Of a stretch of 64,000 nt of DNA, positions 1-8,841 are shown piece after piece. The DNA is taken from positions 186,001 through 250,000 of the forward strand of contig CANLSF010000005.1 in the NCBI GenBank assembly GCA_947493695.1, in the 5' to 3' direction. Within the stretch, counting starts at the first letter, position 1. Every line of letters starts with the position of its first letter. The notes under the pieces were generated by a model. The model was not told the origin of the DNA, did no database searches, and saw only the letters and a list, made by a program, of their open reading frames with translations. Source of the DNA: an uncultured Kiloniellaceae bacterium (GTDB lineage: Bacteria; Pseudomonadota; Alphaproteobacteria; Kiloniellales; Kiloniellaceae). A program made the translations under genes and the position numbers.

Positions 1-1436
1 TCACGATCGTGATTTTTCAACATCTCCTCAATGAAAGTAAGAACAACGTGTTTACGAAAATCAGGAGAAACATAACCGATTTTTAGTTTGCGGTTAGGGT
101 CAGGCGGGTTCGTAAAGGCGTTTTCATCATAGGGCTGGTCCCATAGCTCACCGAATGCAAAGTGTTCGCGCACAAGCTCCTCGTGCGGAAGGCTGGGCAT
201 GTAGTTGAGCGAGAATAACTTGTTTGAATGGGCCAGGCTAAAAGTCGGTATCGCCTCGATCGCAGCATCAAAGCACTCCAATGCCTCGTCGAGCTCTCCC
301 CTCATAACGTGGCACATGCCCAGGTTATTGTGCGCGATACCATCTTTGGGATCACAGCTGATGCCAAGCCGATAGGCTCTTATAGCAGCATCAATCTGAT
401 TATTTTCCGATAGGGTTAAACCCATTTCCCGATAAGGTTCCGAAATATCAGGCGCAAGTCTGATTGCCTTGTTAAGTGCATCGATAGATTCCAGTGGCTT
501 GTTCTTGCTCCGAAGAATCTTACCCAGAATACAATAGGCAGAGGGCGAATCCGGAGATAGCTCGATCCCCTTTTGAACTTCCGCCTCAGCCTCGTCCGTG
601 TCGCCAAATGCATAGAGTACGGAGCCGATATTGTTGCGGGCATCGCCATAATCAGGCTTGATTTCCGTCGCCCTGGCAAAACAGCTGAACGCGTGATCGA
701 CATAGCCATCGCGTTTCCATGCGACACCCATATTGTTATAGGCCTCAGCATTTTTCGGGTCGGACTCAAGCGCCTGCTGGAAGTATGTTTTGGCCTCCTC
801 GCATTCGTTACTCTCGAGCAGAATCGCGCCAATATTCAAGTATGCATCCGCGTAGGAAGGGTTAATTTCCAGAGCGTGACGATAAGCGATCATGGCTTCG
901 TCCTTATCGCCTTTCAGGCTCGACGCCCTTCCCAGGTTCAGATAAGCCTGATCCGATTTCGGGGAAAGCTTGATCAGTTTTCTGAAAACCGATGACGCCC
1001 GGTCGTACTGCTCCAGATCCATGTAGACGTTGCCCAGGTTGAGCTGGGCCGGGGCAAATTTTTTGTCACCTTTAATCGCTTGATTAAAACTCTTCGCAGC
1101 TTCTTTCAGCTTGTTCTGCGCTTGCAGAGCCACGCCGAGATTGAAGTGACCCTCCGCAAACTTCGGCTGCTTACGCAGAGCTTTGGTGATAAATTCCTCG
1201 GCGGCATCATGCACACCGTTCTGGAGATAGAGGACGCCAAGGTAATAAAGAGCATCGATCTGGCCAGGCAAGATGGCAAGTGCCTGCTGATACAGGCTTT
1301 CAGCCTCCTTAACTCGGCCGGCTTGATGATGATCGAAGGCCAGTTCAATCGACTGCTTAGCCAGTTGCGCGCGGTCAGGCGCGCCATTTGTGCCCGCCCC
1401 TGGTGTTGTCGCCGCACCCTGAAATTTTCCGGCCAT
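1..1436 (-). CDS. TPR protein with O-GlcNAc-transferase-like domain (partial)
   Basis: The reading frame opens at the ATG on 1434-1436 and runs to the left edge without a stop, about 478 codons. After some 25 N-terminal residues there are about eleven tandem tetratricopeptide repeats (recurrent patterns such as AYLNIGAILLES, ALEINPSYADAY, NLG). The last residues enter a new domain starting KLKIGYVSPDFRKH, the usual beginning of the GT41/OGT catalytic region. Proteins of this build add sugars to proteins in the cytoplasm; FlmG of Caulobacter is a TPR-containing flagellin glycosyltransferase. It is divergent from fliS and next to flagellar genes, so flagellin is the plausible acceptor, but this is inference. 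The UDP-sugar-binding half lies outside the window, so activity cannot be judged. Confidence 0.85.
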   Translation of the reverse strand, partial: MAGKFQGAATTPGAGTNGAPDRAQLAKQSIELAFDHHQAGRVKEAESLYQQALAILPGQIDALYYLGVLYLQNGVHDAAEEFITKALRKQPKFAEGHFNLGVALQAQNKLKEAAKSFNQAIKGDKKFAPAQLNLGNVYMDLEQYDRASSVFRKLIKLSPKSDQAYLNLGRASSLKGDKDEAMIAYRHALEINPSYADAYLNIGAILLESNECEEAKTYFQQALESDPKNAEAYNNMGVAWKRDGYVDHAFSCFARATEIKPDYGDARNNIGSVLYAFGDTDEAEAEVQKGIELSPDSPSAYCILGKILRSKNKPLESIDALNKAIRLAPDISEPYREMGLTLSENNQIDAAIRAYRLGISCDPKDGIAHNNLGMCHVMRGELDEALECFDAAIEAIPTFSLAHSNKLFSLNYMPSLPHEELVREHFAFGELWDQPYDENAFTNPPDPNRKLKIGYVSPDFRKHVVLTFIEEMLKNHDR

Positions 1437-1907
1437 TGATCCCTCTTCACAGACAAGAAGTGTTGTTGCGTCCTACTGCGGACCGCCGGTCCTGGAATAA
1501 AGGTGCCGGTATCTTCGCAATCATGGTGAAGAGAGTTTGACTAAACAGAGTTAATGAACGCTTTACCGGCATCAGGTTGTAGCCCGCAGAACGAAGTTGC
1601 ATTCACTTTCCATGGATTCCGGGCAGGTTCGCTTCGACGCACAAGGTCACGGAAATTTTTACCCCAAAGTCGGAGGCTGCTAGGAAAAGTCAGCCTAGCT
1701 CGGCGTGCCGGTCGCTATGTAAATAAATTTTCTCTATAAAAATCAATATATTACGAATTTTTCGATTCTTGGCCTGTGCTTTGCAAAGACTTGGCCGAAC
1801 CAATCCGTCCCTGCTCTGGTAATGAGATTCGCCGGAACGCTTCGGAAAGGTATCGAAGGACGAACGCAGATCTTTCTGCCGGTCCGAGACAAGAATGGAG
1901 TAAAGCA
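1437..1907. other. Divergent intergenic region between TPR-OGT gene and fliS
   Basis: These 471 bases hold no convincing gene. The right half is AT-rich and contains the sigma-54 type promoter at 1770-1785. Two overlapping 6-bp hairpins lie near 1676-1700 and a CGGC-GT-GCCG dyad at 1701-1710. That dyad is about 70 bases upstream of the sigma-54 element and could be an activator site, but this is weak. I see no clear promoter for the leftward gene. Confidence 0.5.
1770..1785 (+). promoter_or_regulatory. sigma-54 type -24/-12 promoter of fliS operon
   Basis: The sequence TGGCCTGTGCTTTGCA matches the consensus TGGCACG-N4-TTGCA at 14 of the 16 positions. The invariant GG (1771-1772) and GC (1783-1784) are separated by exactly ten bases. 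It lies 123 bases before the fliS start. The window encodes FlbD, a sigma-54 activator, which fits late flagellar control. Confidence 0.7.
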
Positions 1908-2366
1908 ATGGCACTACCCGCTGCTCATACGAATTACGGCGAGATGATGGAATCCCGCCCCGGCCGCGCAATGGTCGAACTGCACGATGAAGCGATCAAC
2001 GCGCTTTTCGAGGCGATTGATGCGATTGGCGTGCAGAACATCGAGATGCGCTTCAATGAAACCGCCGCCGCGATGCAGGCCGTCACCGCACTTTATACCA
2101 TGATCGACCAGGCCAATGGCGGCGAACTCGCAGCGAACCTGGGACGCGTCTACCACGATGTGCTCACCAAACTGGGCCGGATTTCCTTCGACAGCGACCC
2201 GGCACTACTTGCCAGGCAGTCGATTGATCTTCTGACTCCCTTGCGAGATGCCTGGGCAGGCTTGGATCGTCGGGATGCGGGCGAAGATCCGCCGGTAGCA
2301 CCAGTCCAAAAGGTCATTTCCGGCGCAAAAGCGAACGTGGTCCGACCTCAGGCAAGCCCGGCCTGA
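1908..2366 (+). CDS. fliS: Flagellar export chaperone FliS
   Basis: A protein of 152 residues. FliS binds the C-terminus of flagellin in the cytoplasm, prevents early polymerisation and delivers it to the export gate. The pattern MVELHDEAINALFEAID followed by YTMIDQANGGELAANLGRVY matches the FliS helical core (normally LYDGAI...LD...GGEIA.NL..LY). The C-terminal tail after residue 120 is proline- and alanine-rich and not part of the core. The ATG at 1908 is preceded by GGAG seven bases upstream, so I prefer it to the longer upstream frame from 1776. It leads the fliS-fliK-flgD-flgE series behind a sigma-54 type promoter. No flagellin gene is in the window. Confidence 0.8.
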   Translation: MALPAAHTNYGEMMESRPGRAMVELHDEAINALFEAIDAIGVQNIEMRFNETAAAMQAVTALYTMIDQANGGELAANLGRVYHDVLTKLGRISFDSDPALLARQSIDLLTPLRDAWAGLDRRDAGEDPPVAPVQKVISGAKANVVRPQASPA

Positions 2367-2424
2367 TCTCGGCTGCGCAGATCCGGGAACTTTAAGAGCA
2401 AACCTAAGAGAGCAGAGCGACGCA

Positions 2425-4002
2425 ATGAGTTCGATCCACTTCGACCCAGCGACATCTTCCGGCAATCCTGCTGGCGCCCGTAACGCTTCCAACACGGCAA
2501 ACAATGCCGCTGGAGGTCCATCGTTCGATTCTTTTCTGGCGAAGAACCAGAGTCGATACGAAGCGAGCTCAGCCCTGCGATCCGAGAGATCGGAAAGTGA
2601 CCGCGGCTATGACAAAGACCACGATTACAAGTCTAGCCGTACGGACGAGCGTGACTACGAGAAGGATTCTACCGGGCGCAGTGAAGGTCTCGATGATGAC
2701 ACTAGCCGCTGGGACGACGAGGAAGATCTCTCGGTTGATGCCGCAGAAGGTGACTCCGCTTACGGTGAGAGCGAGGTCGAGGAAGAGGATCGCAGCGCCG
2801 AAACCGGCGAAGCCAGCGTTGCGCAAACGGCGGAACCAACCGAAACCGGTGACCCGGCCCTTGCTTCAGCTGCAGGCGCAGCGACCAGCAGCGGCACAGC
2901 CGCCAATGGCAACGCGAATGCCTCAACGGCTAACACTGCGCAAGCGGCAGCGTCCGCGACCGCAGGCAATACGGCAAACACGCAGACATCGCAGAATGCA
3001 AACGCGTCCGCAGCGGCCGCCCCTCAACAGGCAACCGCCGCCAAGTCGGCCAATGGCAACCAGGCGGCGCAGGGGGAGAGTTCCAAGCAGTCTTCTGCAA
3101 CAGCCAGCGTTTCCAACAATGCATTGGTATCGCAGTCAAACACGGCATTGACCAGCGGATCAGCGGTTGTGACCCTCCAGTCCGTCGAACCCAAGATCAG
3201 CCTGCAAACCGGGCAGGCCCCATTAAGCGACCCTATGGCCAAGCCACAGCTTAATGGAGAACCTGCCGCCGCAGCAGAGGTGAAACCGGCAGCGAACGCC
3301 GCTCAAGCAGCTAAAGCCCAGCAACAGTTAGCGCAGAATGCGCAGGCAACCGCCGCCCAGGTGGCAGCAGTAAATCAAGGCGCAACCCAGAGCGGACCAG
3401 CCAACATGAGCGCCCTGCCCGCCGGACCTGCTGATGCAGCGGCAGGCGTCAACGCACCTCAGGCGACCGCAGGCACAGGAACACCGGCCTTCACCAGTCT
3501 TGCACCGGTCGGCGGCGTGACGCAGACGGCCAATGCCACGGGCGCCGGCGCAGCCGCCTCGGGAAATGCATCCGCAGCGGCGGCCACACCGAGCGACCAG
3601 GTCGCAGTGGAAATCCGTAAAGGCGTTGCCGCAGGCAAAGACTCCATCACGATCAAGCTCAATCCCGCAGAGCTTGGCAAGATCGACGTGAAGATGGAAA
3701 TCAACGATGACGGCACCTTGCGCGCCTCTATCGCCGTGGAGAAATCCGAAACACTGGATCTCCTGCAGAAAGATACCAGAGGGCTGGAACGGGCGTTGCA
3801 GAACGCGGGCCTCCAGGCCGATAGCGGAAGTCTGAACTTCAGCCTCAGCGGCCAGGGTAACAATTCCGCGGAGCAGTTTGAAACGACTTCGAACAGTGGC
3901 TCCGGTTCCGGTGCCGACGGCGATACCACAGAAGATCCGGCTGCAGAAAGCCAACAAAACAGCAGATCGTCACATGACGGCGCACTCGATATTTCTGTCT
4001 GA
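2425..4002 (+). CDS. fliK: Flagellar hook-length control protein FliK
   Basis: A protein of 525 residues. FliK is a secreted ruler that measures the hook and switches export specificity. Residues 1-110 are highly charged (Asp/Glu/Arg), and 130-385 are low-complexity Ala/Gln/Asn/Thr, typical of the unfolded ruler region. The conserved C-terminal domain spans about 395-475, with SITIKLNPAELGKIDVKME and LRASIAVEKSETLDLLQKD, the Flg_hook signature. It follows fliS by 58 bases and precedes flgD by 26, so it is probably co-transcribed. The low-complexity centre gives long open frames on other strands that are not genes. A second FliK-like gene lies at 17528. Confidence 0.9.
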   Translation: MSSIHFDPATSSGNPAGARNASNTANNAAGGPSFDSFLAKNQSRYEASSALRSERSESDRGYDKDHDYKSSRTDERDYEKDSTGRSEGLDDDTSRWDDEEDLSVDAAEGDSAYGESEVEEEDRSAETGEASVAQTAEPTETGDPALASAAGAATSSGTAANGNANASTANTAQAAASATAGNTANTQTSQNANASAAAAPQQATAAKSANGNQAAQGESSKQSSATASVSNNALVSQSNTALTSGSAVVTLQSVEPKISLQTGQAPLSDPMAKPQLNGEPAAAAEVKPAANAAQAAKAQQQLAQNAQATAAQVAAVNQGATQSGPANMSALPAGPADAAAGVNAPQATAGTGTPAFTSLAPVGGVTQTANATGAGAAASGNASAAAATPSDQVAVEIRKGVAAGKDSITIKLNPAELGKIDVKMEINDDGTLRASIAVEKSETLDLLQKDTRGLERALQNAGLQADSGSLNFSLSGQGNNSAEQFETTSNSGSGSGADGDTTEDPAAESQQNSRSSHDGALDISV

Positions 4003-4028
4003 CGGCAGCGAAGAAGGATACCAGGACT

Positions 4029-4748
4029 ATGACTCCAGATCCCGTAAACGGCGTTAATTACGTCGACACCTCAGGCGGCAGTACCGGCATCGCCGGCGCA
4101 CAGTCTCTTGCTGAGACTTTCGACAACTTTCTGGTGCTCTTGACCGAACAGCTGAAGAACCAGGACCCTCTCTCACCAATGGAATCGAACGAGTTCACCT
4201 CGCAGCTGGTGGAATTCACGGGCGCCGAACAGGCCGTTCTGACCAACAACAAACTGGACAGTCTGATTCAGTTGCAGAACAGCAATCAGTTGAATTCAGT
4301 GGTCTCCTATATTGGCAAAACCGTCACGGCGAACAGCCTGGCCCTAAATCTCGATGAAAACGGCGCAACCATCAAATACAGCCTTGGTGGTAACGCGGAC
4401 AATACCGAGATCAGGATCATCGATGAGGATGGCAATACGGTCGTGACGCTGGACGGCGAGACATCCGGCGGCACCCATGAGATCACCTGGGACGGAAAGA
4501 ACACCGAAGGCGAGCAGATGAAGGAAGGCGTATACGGCTTCCTGGTCGTCGCAAAGGACGCCAACGATAAGGCCGTTCAAACCACCCAGGGCATTGTGGG
4601 CAAAGTCACCGGTGTTGAATCAGACAACGGCACTCTGTTACTCGCGATCGGCAAGGTCGTCGTTCCGCTGGAACAAATCTCATCGGTTCAGGAAACCAAG
4701 ACGGCTGATACACCCTCAAGCGAGGAGCCTGATGATGCCGAAACCTAA
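4029..4748 (+). CDS. flgD: Flagellar hook assembly (capping) protein FlgD
   Basis: A protein of 239 residues. FlgD caps the growing hook and is needed for polymerisation of FlgE. The N-terminal export and assembly region has the family pattern FLVLLTEQLKNQDPLSPMES followed by NEFTSQLVEFTGAEQ (residues about 34-70). It is followed by the FlgD Ig-like/Tudor-like region, with ITWDGKNTEGEQMKEGVYGF at about 150-170. It sits between fliK and flgE as in many hook operons. The C-terminus is acidic (SSEEPDDAET). Confidence 0.93.
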   Translation: MTPDPVNGVNYVDTSGGSTGIAGAQSLAETFDNFLVLLTEQLKNQDPLSPMESNEFTSQLVEFTGAEQAVLTNNKLDSLIQLQNSNQLNSVVSYIGKTVTANSLALNLDENGATIKYSLGGNADNTEIRIIDEDGNTVVTLDGETSGGTHEITWDGKNTEGEQMKEGVYGFLVVAKDANDKAVQTTQGIVGKVTGVESDNGTLLLAIGKVVVPLEQISSVQETKTADTPSSEEPDDAET

Positions 4749-4844
4749 CGACAAGCCAATCAACTACTTCAAAGATTTAGGTATCTTAGTCGAGCTTTTT
4801 AATAACCGCGCTTCGCTTCCCAACAGAACAAGGGAGATTCAAAA

Positions 4845-6101
4845 ATGAGCTTATACGGCGCACTCTACGCAGGCGTTTCCGGTCTATCGGCCCAGGCCAA
4901 CGCAATCGGAATTATCTCTGATAACATCGCCAACGTGAATACGGTTGGCTACAAGGGAACCAGCGCGCGTTTCTCTACTCTGGTAACACAGCAGGCCACT
5001 CAGAACCTGCATTCGCCGGGTGGCGTCAAGTCACAACCCTTCAATCACATCGATCAGCAGGGTCTGTTGCAGGCGACAGCCTCCGCGACGGACATCGCGA
5101 TCGCAGGTGCCGGCTTCTTCGTTGTGAATGAATCGGCGAACCCCGGCGTAGGCGACGAATATCTCTTCACCCGGGCCGGTTCTTTCTTCCCTGATGAGAA
5201 TGGCGATCTGAGAAACACCGCCGGTTTCTTCCTTCAGGGCTATGATCTGAGTACAGGTCCCGCGACCACAAGTGCCAGCACCGTGTCCGGCCTGCAGACG
5301 GTCAACGTGGCCAACCTGGCGGGGACGGCAACACCGACCTCCGAGCTGGAGATCGGCTTGAACCTGCCATCAACTGCCGCCGTCGGTGATACCGAGACTC
5401 TGACAATCCAGGTCTACGACTCACTTGGTAACTCGCATGACGTTGACATGATCTTCGAAAAGACCGCGGTCAACGCCTGGTCGATAACGCCCCAGGATCC
5501 GACACTGACCTCCAGTGGTGCAGCCAGTGGTACCATTACCTCGGCAGCCGGCAGCATCACCTTTAACGGCGACGGTACCCCGGCAACGATTACTATGCCG
5601 AACATCGACGTCACATGGACAGTCGGCGGCGCAAACAACAGCTCCATCGCCGTTGATGCCGGCACGCTGGGTCAAACCAACGGTATTACCCAGTTCGCAG
5701 GCGAATTCACAGTCTCCAAGTCGAACCAGAACGGTGTCAGCTTTGGTAACTTCGCAGGTGTCTCCATTGACGAACAAGGCATCGTGACCGCCCTGTTCGA
5801 CAACGGCGAAACCCTCGACATCTACCAGGCGCCGGTCGCGATATTCCAGAGCCCGAACGGACTATCATCGCAGTCCGGTAACGTCTTCCAGCAGACCAGT
5901 CGATCCGGTCCCTTCCTCCTGAACTTACCTCAAGTAGGTGGCGCAGGTACGGTAGCGCCCTCATCTCTGGAAGCTTCGACCGTCGATCTGGCGAACGAAT
6001 TTACGAATATGATCGTGGTTCAGCGGGCGTACTCGGCAAGTGCGGAAATTATCACCACCGCCGACGAAATGCTGGAGGAGCTGATCCGGATCAGCAGGTA
6101 A
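4845..6101 (+). CDS. flgE: Flagellar hook protein FlgE
   Basis: A protein of 418 residues, the building unit of the hook. The N-terminal rod/hook domain starts MSLYGALYAGVSGLSAQANA and includes the SDNIANVNTVGYKG motif. The FlaE-type middle part (about 180-310) is Thr/Ser-rich, and the C-terminal rod/hook domain ends VDLANEFTNMIVVQRAYSAS with DEMLEELIRI. A strong AGGGAG lies eight bases before the ATG. A 96-base gap from flgD may hold an additional promoter, but I find no -24/-12 element there. It is followed by a terminator at 6248-6293. Confidence 0.95.
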   Translation: MSLYGALYAGVSGLSAQANAIGIISDNIANVNTVGYKGTSARFSTLVTQQATQNLHSPGGVKSQPFNHIDQQGLLQATASATDIAIAGAGFFVVNESANPGVGDEYLFTRAGSFFPDENGDLRNTAGFFLQGYDLSTGPATTSASTVSGLQTVNVANLAGTATPTSELEIGLNLPSTAAVGDTETLTIQVYDSLGNSHDVDMIFEKTAVNAWSITPQDPTLTSSGAASGTITSAAGSITFNGDGTPATITMPNIDVTWTVGGANNSSIAVDAGTLGQTNGITQFAGEFTVSKSNQNGVSFGNFAGVSIDEQGIVTALFDNGETLDIYQAPVAIFQSPNGLSSQSGNVFQQTSRSGPFLLNLPQVGGAGTVAPSSLEASTVDLANEFTNMIVVQRAYSASAEIITTADEMLEELIRISR

Positions 6102-6247
6102 CTTATATCGCGTTTAATTGTATTCTCCGGTCCATCCGTTCGCCCTGCAATCTGCATACGCGGCCTCGGATGGGCCCTCGAATACAATGTTCGATGAAAT
6201 GCGGCCCCCACTGAAAATAAGTCATCTATACAAATGGCTTACCAAAA

Positions 6248-6293
6248 GATGGCCTGAACGGAGGTGTCCCCTTTGTTCGGGCCATCGCTTTTT
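6248..6293 (+). terminator. Rho-independent terminator after flgE
   Basis: Arms GATGGCCTGAAC (6248-6259) and GTTCGGGCCATC (6275-6286) form a 12-bp stem with one G-U pair. It is followed by GCTTTTTC. This ends the fliS-flgE transcript. Confidence 0.75.
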
Positions 6294-6349
6294 CAAACAG
6301 ACGCCAACATCGTAGGCACAGCAACTAAAATCATAGATAACATTGTGTT

Positions 6350-6372
6350 AAACCCTTGAATTAAGGGTTTTT
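6350..6372 (+). terminator. Second hairpin with T-run before sciP
   Basis: AAACCCTT (6350-6357), loop GAATT and AAGGGTTT (6363-6370), running into more T residues. It lies 60 bases before sciP. It could be a backup terminator or part of the sciP control region. Confidence 0.5.
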
Positions 6373-6431
6373 CAACACCGAGACGCTAGTTTGTTCAGAC
6401 CATCAATTGTGAGGAAAGATGGAGCGTCTTG

Positions 6432-6761
6432 ATGGAGTCAGATCGCCCAGGTAGGCCAACACGAGTCATAGGACCGGCAGGAGAGCCGTTGACCCTAAAT
6501 GACTTGCCGCCACCGAGTACTAAGCGTTGGGTAATCCGACGCAAAGCAGAAGTTGTCGCCGGCGTCCGCAATGGCCTTATCACCATTGAGGAAGCTTGCG
6601 AACGCTATAAGCTTTCAATGGAGGAATTGCTGTCATGGCAACGCCTGATTGATTCGCATGGCATGCGTGGCCTGCGGACAACACGGCTGCAGCAATACCG
6701 CCGCAAGATAGAAAACGCCAATCAGAATCCGGGTGGCGCCACCTCCGGCGCGTCCTCGTAG
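6432..6761 (+). CDS. sciP: CtrA inhibitor protein SciP (DUF1153)
   Basis: A protein of 109 residues. SciP is a small helix-turn-helix protein that blocks CtrA-dependent transcription in G1 cells of Caulobacter. The family core is visible in order: RVIGPAGEPLTLNDLPP, TKRWVIRRKAEVVAGVRNGL, then SMEELLSWQRLIDSHGMRGL and RTTRLQQYR. The ATG at 6432 is preceded by GGAG at 6421-6424; a TTG one codon earlier is less likely. It stands alone between the hook operon and the fliF operon, with its own terminator. The C-terminal 18 residues (after QYRRK) are not conserved in the family as I know it. Confidence 0.92.
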   Translation: MESDRPGRPTRVIGPAGEPLTLNDLPPPSTKRWVIRRKAEVVAGVRNGLITIEEACERYKLSMEELLSWQRLIDSHGMRGLRTTRLQQYRRKIENANQNPGGATSGASS

Positions 6762-6846
6762 AGTTACACGCCAGAGATCATTTCCTCACGGCTCTTTAAC
6801 GCTGTTGAATTAATTCCTTTAATCAACCTAAAGAACCTCGTTTACA

Positions 6847-6879
6847 AAGCCGGCGGTCCTAGCGATTGCCGGCTTTTTT
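6847..6879 (+). terminator. Rho-independent terminator after sciP
   Basis: Arms AAGCCGGC (6847-6854) and GCCGGCTT (6868-6875), a 13-base loop and a T-run to 6879. This is a typical terminator 85 bases after the sciP stop. Confidence 0.85.
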
Positions 6880-6929
6880 CATGGTTTTTCTGACCTACTG
6901 GAGGATGTGGGCAATTTTTTCCCAAAGCT

Positions 6930-6965
6930 AGGCAATAATTGCCTCACCGTTAACGCCCTATTTAC
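6930..6965 (+). promoter_or_regulatory. Putative FlbD-type dyad and degenerate CtrA box upstream of fliF
   Basis: AGGCAATAATTGCCT (6930-6944) is a perfect 7-1-7 inverted repeat with GGCA...TGCC core, similar to the ftr elements bound by FlbD in Caulobacter. Six bases further lies TTAA-N7-TTTAC (6950-6965), one base off the CtrA consensus TTAA-N7-TTAAC. In Caulobacter the fliF promoter also combines a CtrA site with an FlbD site. The comparison is by eye. Confidence 0.45.
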
Positions 6966-7059
6966 CCAAACACCTTAGCCTGATTTTCACAGGCAAGGAC
7001 ATCTGCGCGGTCTCCAGGAGCCTGAAAATCCGTTACTTCCAGGCAGGATTGATCACAGC

Positions 7060-8802
7060 GTGAACTCAACAATCGTCGATACATTCCGCAGTCTTGGCCC
7101 TATCCGTCTTGGCATCATGGCGGCGGTCGCCGCAGGCGTTCTGGCATTCTTCGTCTATCTGACCAGCCGGCTCGCAACGCCGGATATGTCCCTGCTCTAC
7201 GCCGAACTCGATAACCAGGACAGCGGCCAGATCGTGACGCGGTTGGAAGAGCTCAATGTTCCTTACCGCATTGAAGGCAATGGCTCACGCCTGATGGTCT
7301 CGGAAGACCAGGTCGCGCGGGTCCGCCTGCAGATGGCACAGGAAGGCCTGCCAAGCGGCGGATCTATCGGTTACGAAATTTTTGATCGTTCCGAAGGCTT
7401 TGGCACAACAAACTTCGTTCAGAACATCAATCACCTGCGCGCCCTCGAAGGCGAGCTGGCGCGCACGATCAAATCCATAGCCAACGTTAAGCAGGCGCGC
7501 GTACACCTGGTGATGCCGCAACGCGAGCTCTTCAGCCGCGACAGGCAGGAGCCCAGCGCCTCAATCGTTCTGGTCATGCGCAGTAAAGGACGACTGGAGC
7601 GCAATCAGATTGCCGCAATCCAGCATCTGGTTGCTGCAGCCGTCCCCGGGTTGAAGCCGACTCTTGTGTCCATCATTGACGACAACGGCACCCTTCTCGC
7701 ACGCGGAGCATCCGACGACGATCCGACTCAACTCGCAACCACGGCAGAAGAACGACGGATCGCGCACGAAACCAGACTGATCCGTACAGTCGAGGAAATG
7801 CTGGAACGCACCGTCGGTCCCGGCAACGTCCGCGTGCAAATCTCTGCCGAAATGGATTTCGATCGTATCACCGAAAATTCCGAGACCTACGACCCGGATG
7901 GCCAGGTTGTACGTTCCACGCAGGTGGTCGAGGAAAACGCAGGATCAAACGAAGGACAGGAGCCCGGAGTCACCGTCGGCAACAACCTGCCCGACGCGGA
8001 TCTAGACCAGCTTGGCGAAGGCGGCGGCAGTCAGTCCAATTCCTCGCGCAGCGAAGAAACCGTCAACTATGAAATTTCACGCACGGTCAAGACGGCTGTG
8101 CGGGAAACCGGCCTGGTCCGGCGCCTTTCAGTCGCGGTATCGGTCAATGGACTGACGTCGGTGGGTGAAGAAGGCGAGACGGTTTACGAGCCACGAAGTG
8201 AAGAAGAGATGGACCAGCTCGCTGCGTTGGTCCGTGCGGCTGTCGGCTATGACGAAGAACGGGGCGATACGCTGGAGATCGTCAACTTGAGGTTTACCGG
8301 TATCGATGCCGGCCTGCAGGGCGACGACACCATTCTGGGTTTCGAAAAAGCCGAACTCATGCGCTTTGTCGAACTTCTGGTTCTGGGGGTCGTGGCGATC
8401 CTTGTCCTGCTGCTGGTGGTCCGCCCGCTGATCGCCCGTGTACTGGACGGCGACTTTGAGGCCGGAACGATCGATCCGGAGACCGGCCTGCTGCGCGGTC
8501 CCGAGGGAATGCAATACGCAATTGCAGGTCCCGGCGGTGGCGCTATTGCAGGTGGCATGGAAAGCGGTCCGATGCTGATCACTAACCCTGACGGAACGAC
8601 CACGACCGTGGCCAGACGGGTTGGCGATGGTGGCGATGGTGAGGACGGACCTTCGGTTTCAGATGAAATTGAACAGATGATCGACCTGAACAAAGTCGAG
8701 GGCCGCGTGCGCGCTTCCTCGGTCCGCAAGATCGGTGAAATCGTCGAGAAGCATCCGGACGAAGCGGTCAATATTCTGCGCGCCTGGCTGCATCAGACGT
8801 AA
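7060..8802 (+). CDS. fliF: Flagellar MS-ring protein FliF
   Basis: A protein of 580 residues starting at GTG 7060. FliF forms the membrane ring on which the basal body is built. There is a transmembrane segment at about 20-35 (GIMAAVAAGVLAFFVYL). The YscJ/FliF ring domain follows, with LYAELDNQDSGQIVTRLEE and ALEGELARTIKSI...ARVHLVMPQRELF. The periplasmic FliF_C region has a Gly/Ser/Glu-rich loop near 300-330, and a second transmembrane segment lies at about 437-455 (LVLGVVAILVLLLVVRPL). The cytoplasmic tail ends with the FliG-binding segment EIVEKHPDEAVNILRAWLHQ. It is first in the long motor/export operon. Confidence 0.95.
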   Translation: MNSTIVDTFRSLGPIRLGIMAAVAAGVLAFFVYLTSRLATPDMSLLYAELDNQDSGQIVTRLEELNVPYRIEGNGSRLMVSEDQVARVRLQMAQEGLPSGGSIGYEIFDRSEGFGTTNFVQNINHLRALEGELARTIKSIANVKQARVHLVMPQRELFSRDRQEPSASIVLVMRSKGRLERNQIAAIQHLVAAAVPGLKPTLVSIIDDNGTLLARGASDDDPTQLATTAEERRIAHETRLIRTVEEMLERTVGPGNVRVQISAEMDFDRITENSETYDPDGQVVRSTQVVEENAGSNEGQEPGVTVGNNLPDADLDQLGEGGGSQSNSSRSEETVNYEISRTVKTAVRETGLVRRLSVAVSVNGLTSVGEEGETVYEPRSEEEMDQLAALVRAAVGYDEERGDTLEIVNLRFTGIDAGLQGDDTILGFEKAELMRFVELLVLGVVAILVLLLVVRPLIARVLDGDFEAGTIDPETGLLRGPEGMQYAIAGPGGGAIAGGMESGPMLITNPDGTTTTVARRVGDGGDGEDGPSVSDEIEQMIDLNKVEGRVRASSVRKIGEIVEKHPDEAVNILRAWLHQT

Positions 8803-8841
8803 CCGCAATACGAACGACAACGAAGAACGAGCACAGAAGCA

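Noticed and set aside
2504-3957. Several long open frames on both strands within fliK
   Set aside because: They are produced by the low-complexity Ala/Gln/Asn codons of fliK and have no homology or start signals.
6118-6315. Open frame of 65 codons between flgE and sciP with a Cys-Pro-Leu-Cys segment
   Set aside because: The flgE terminator (6248-6293) lies inside it, there is no ribosome site, and I recognise no family.
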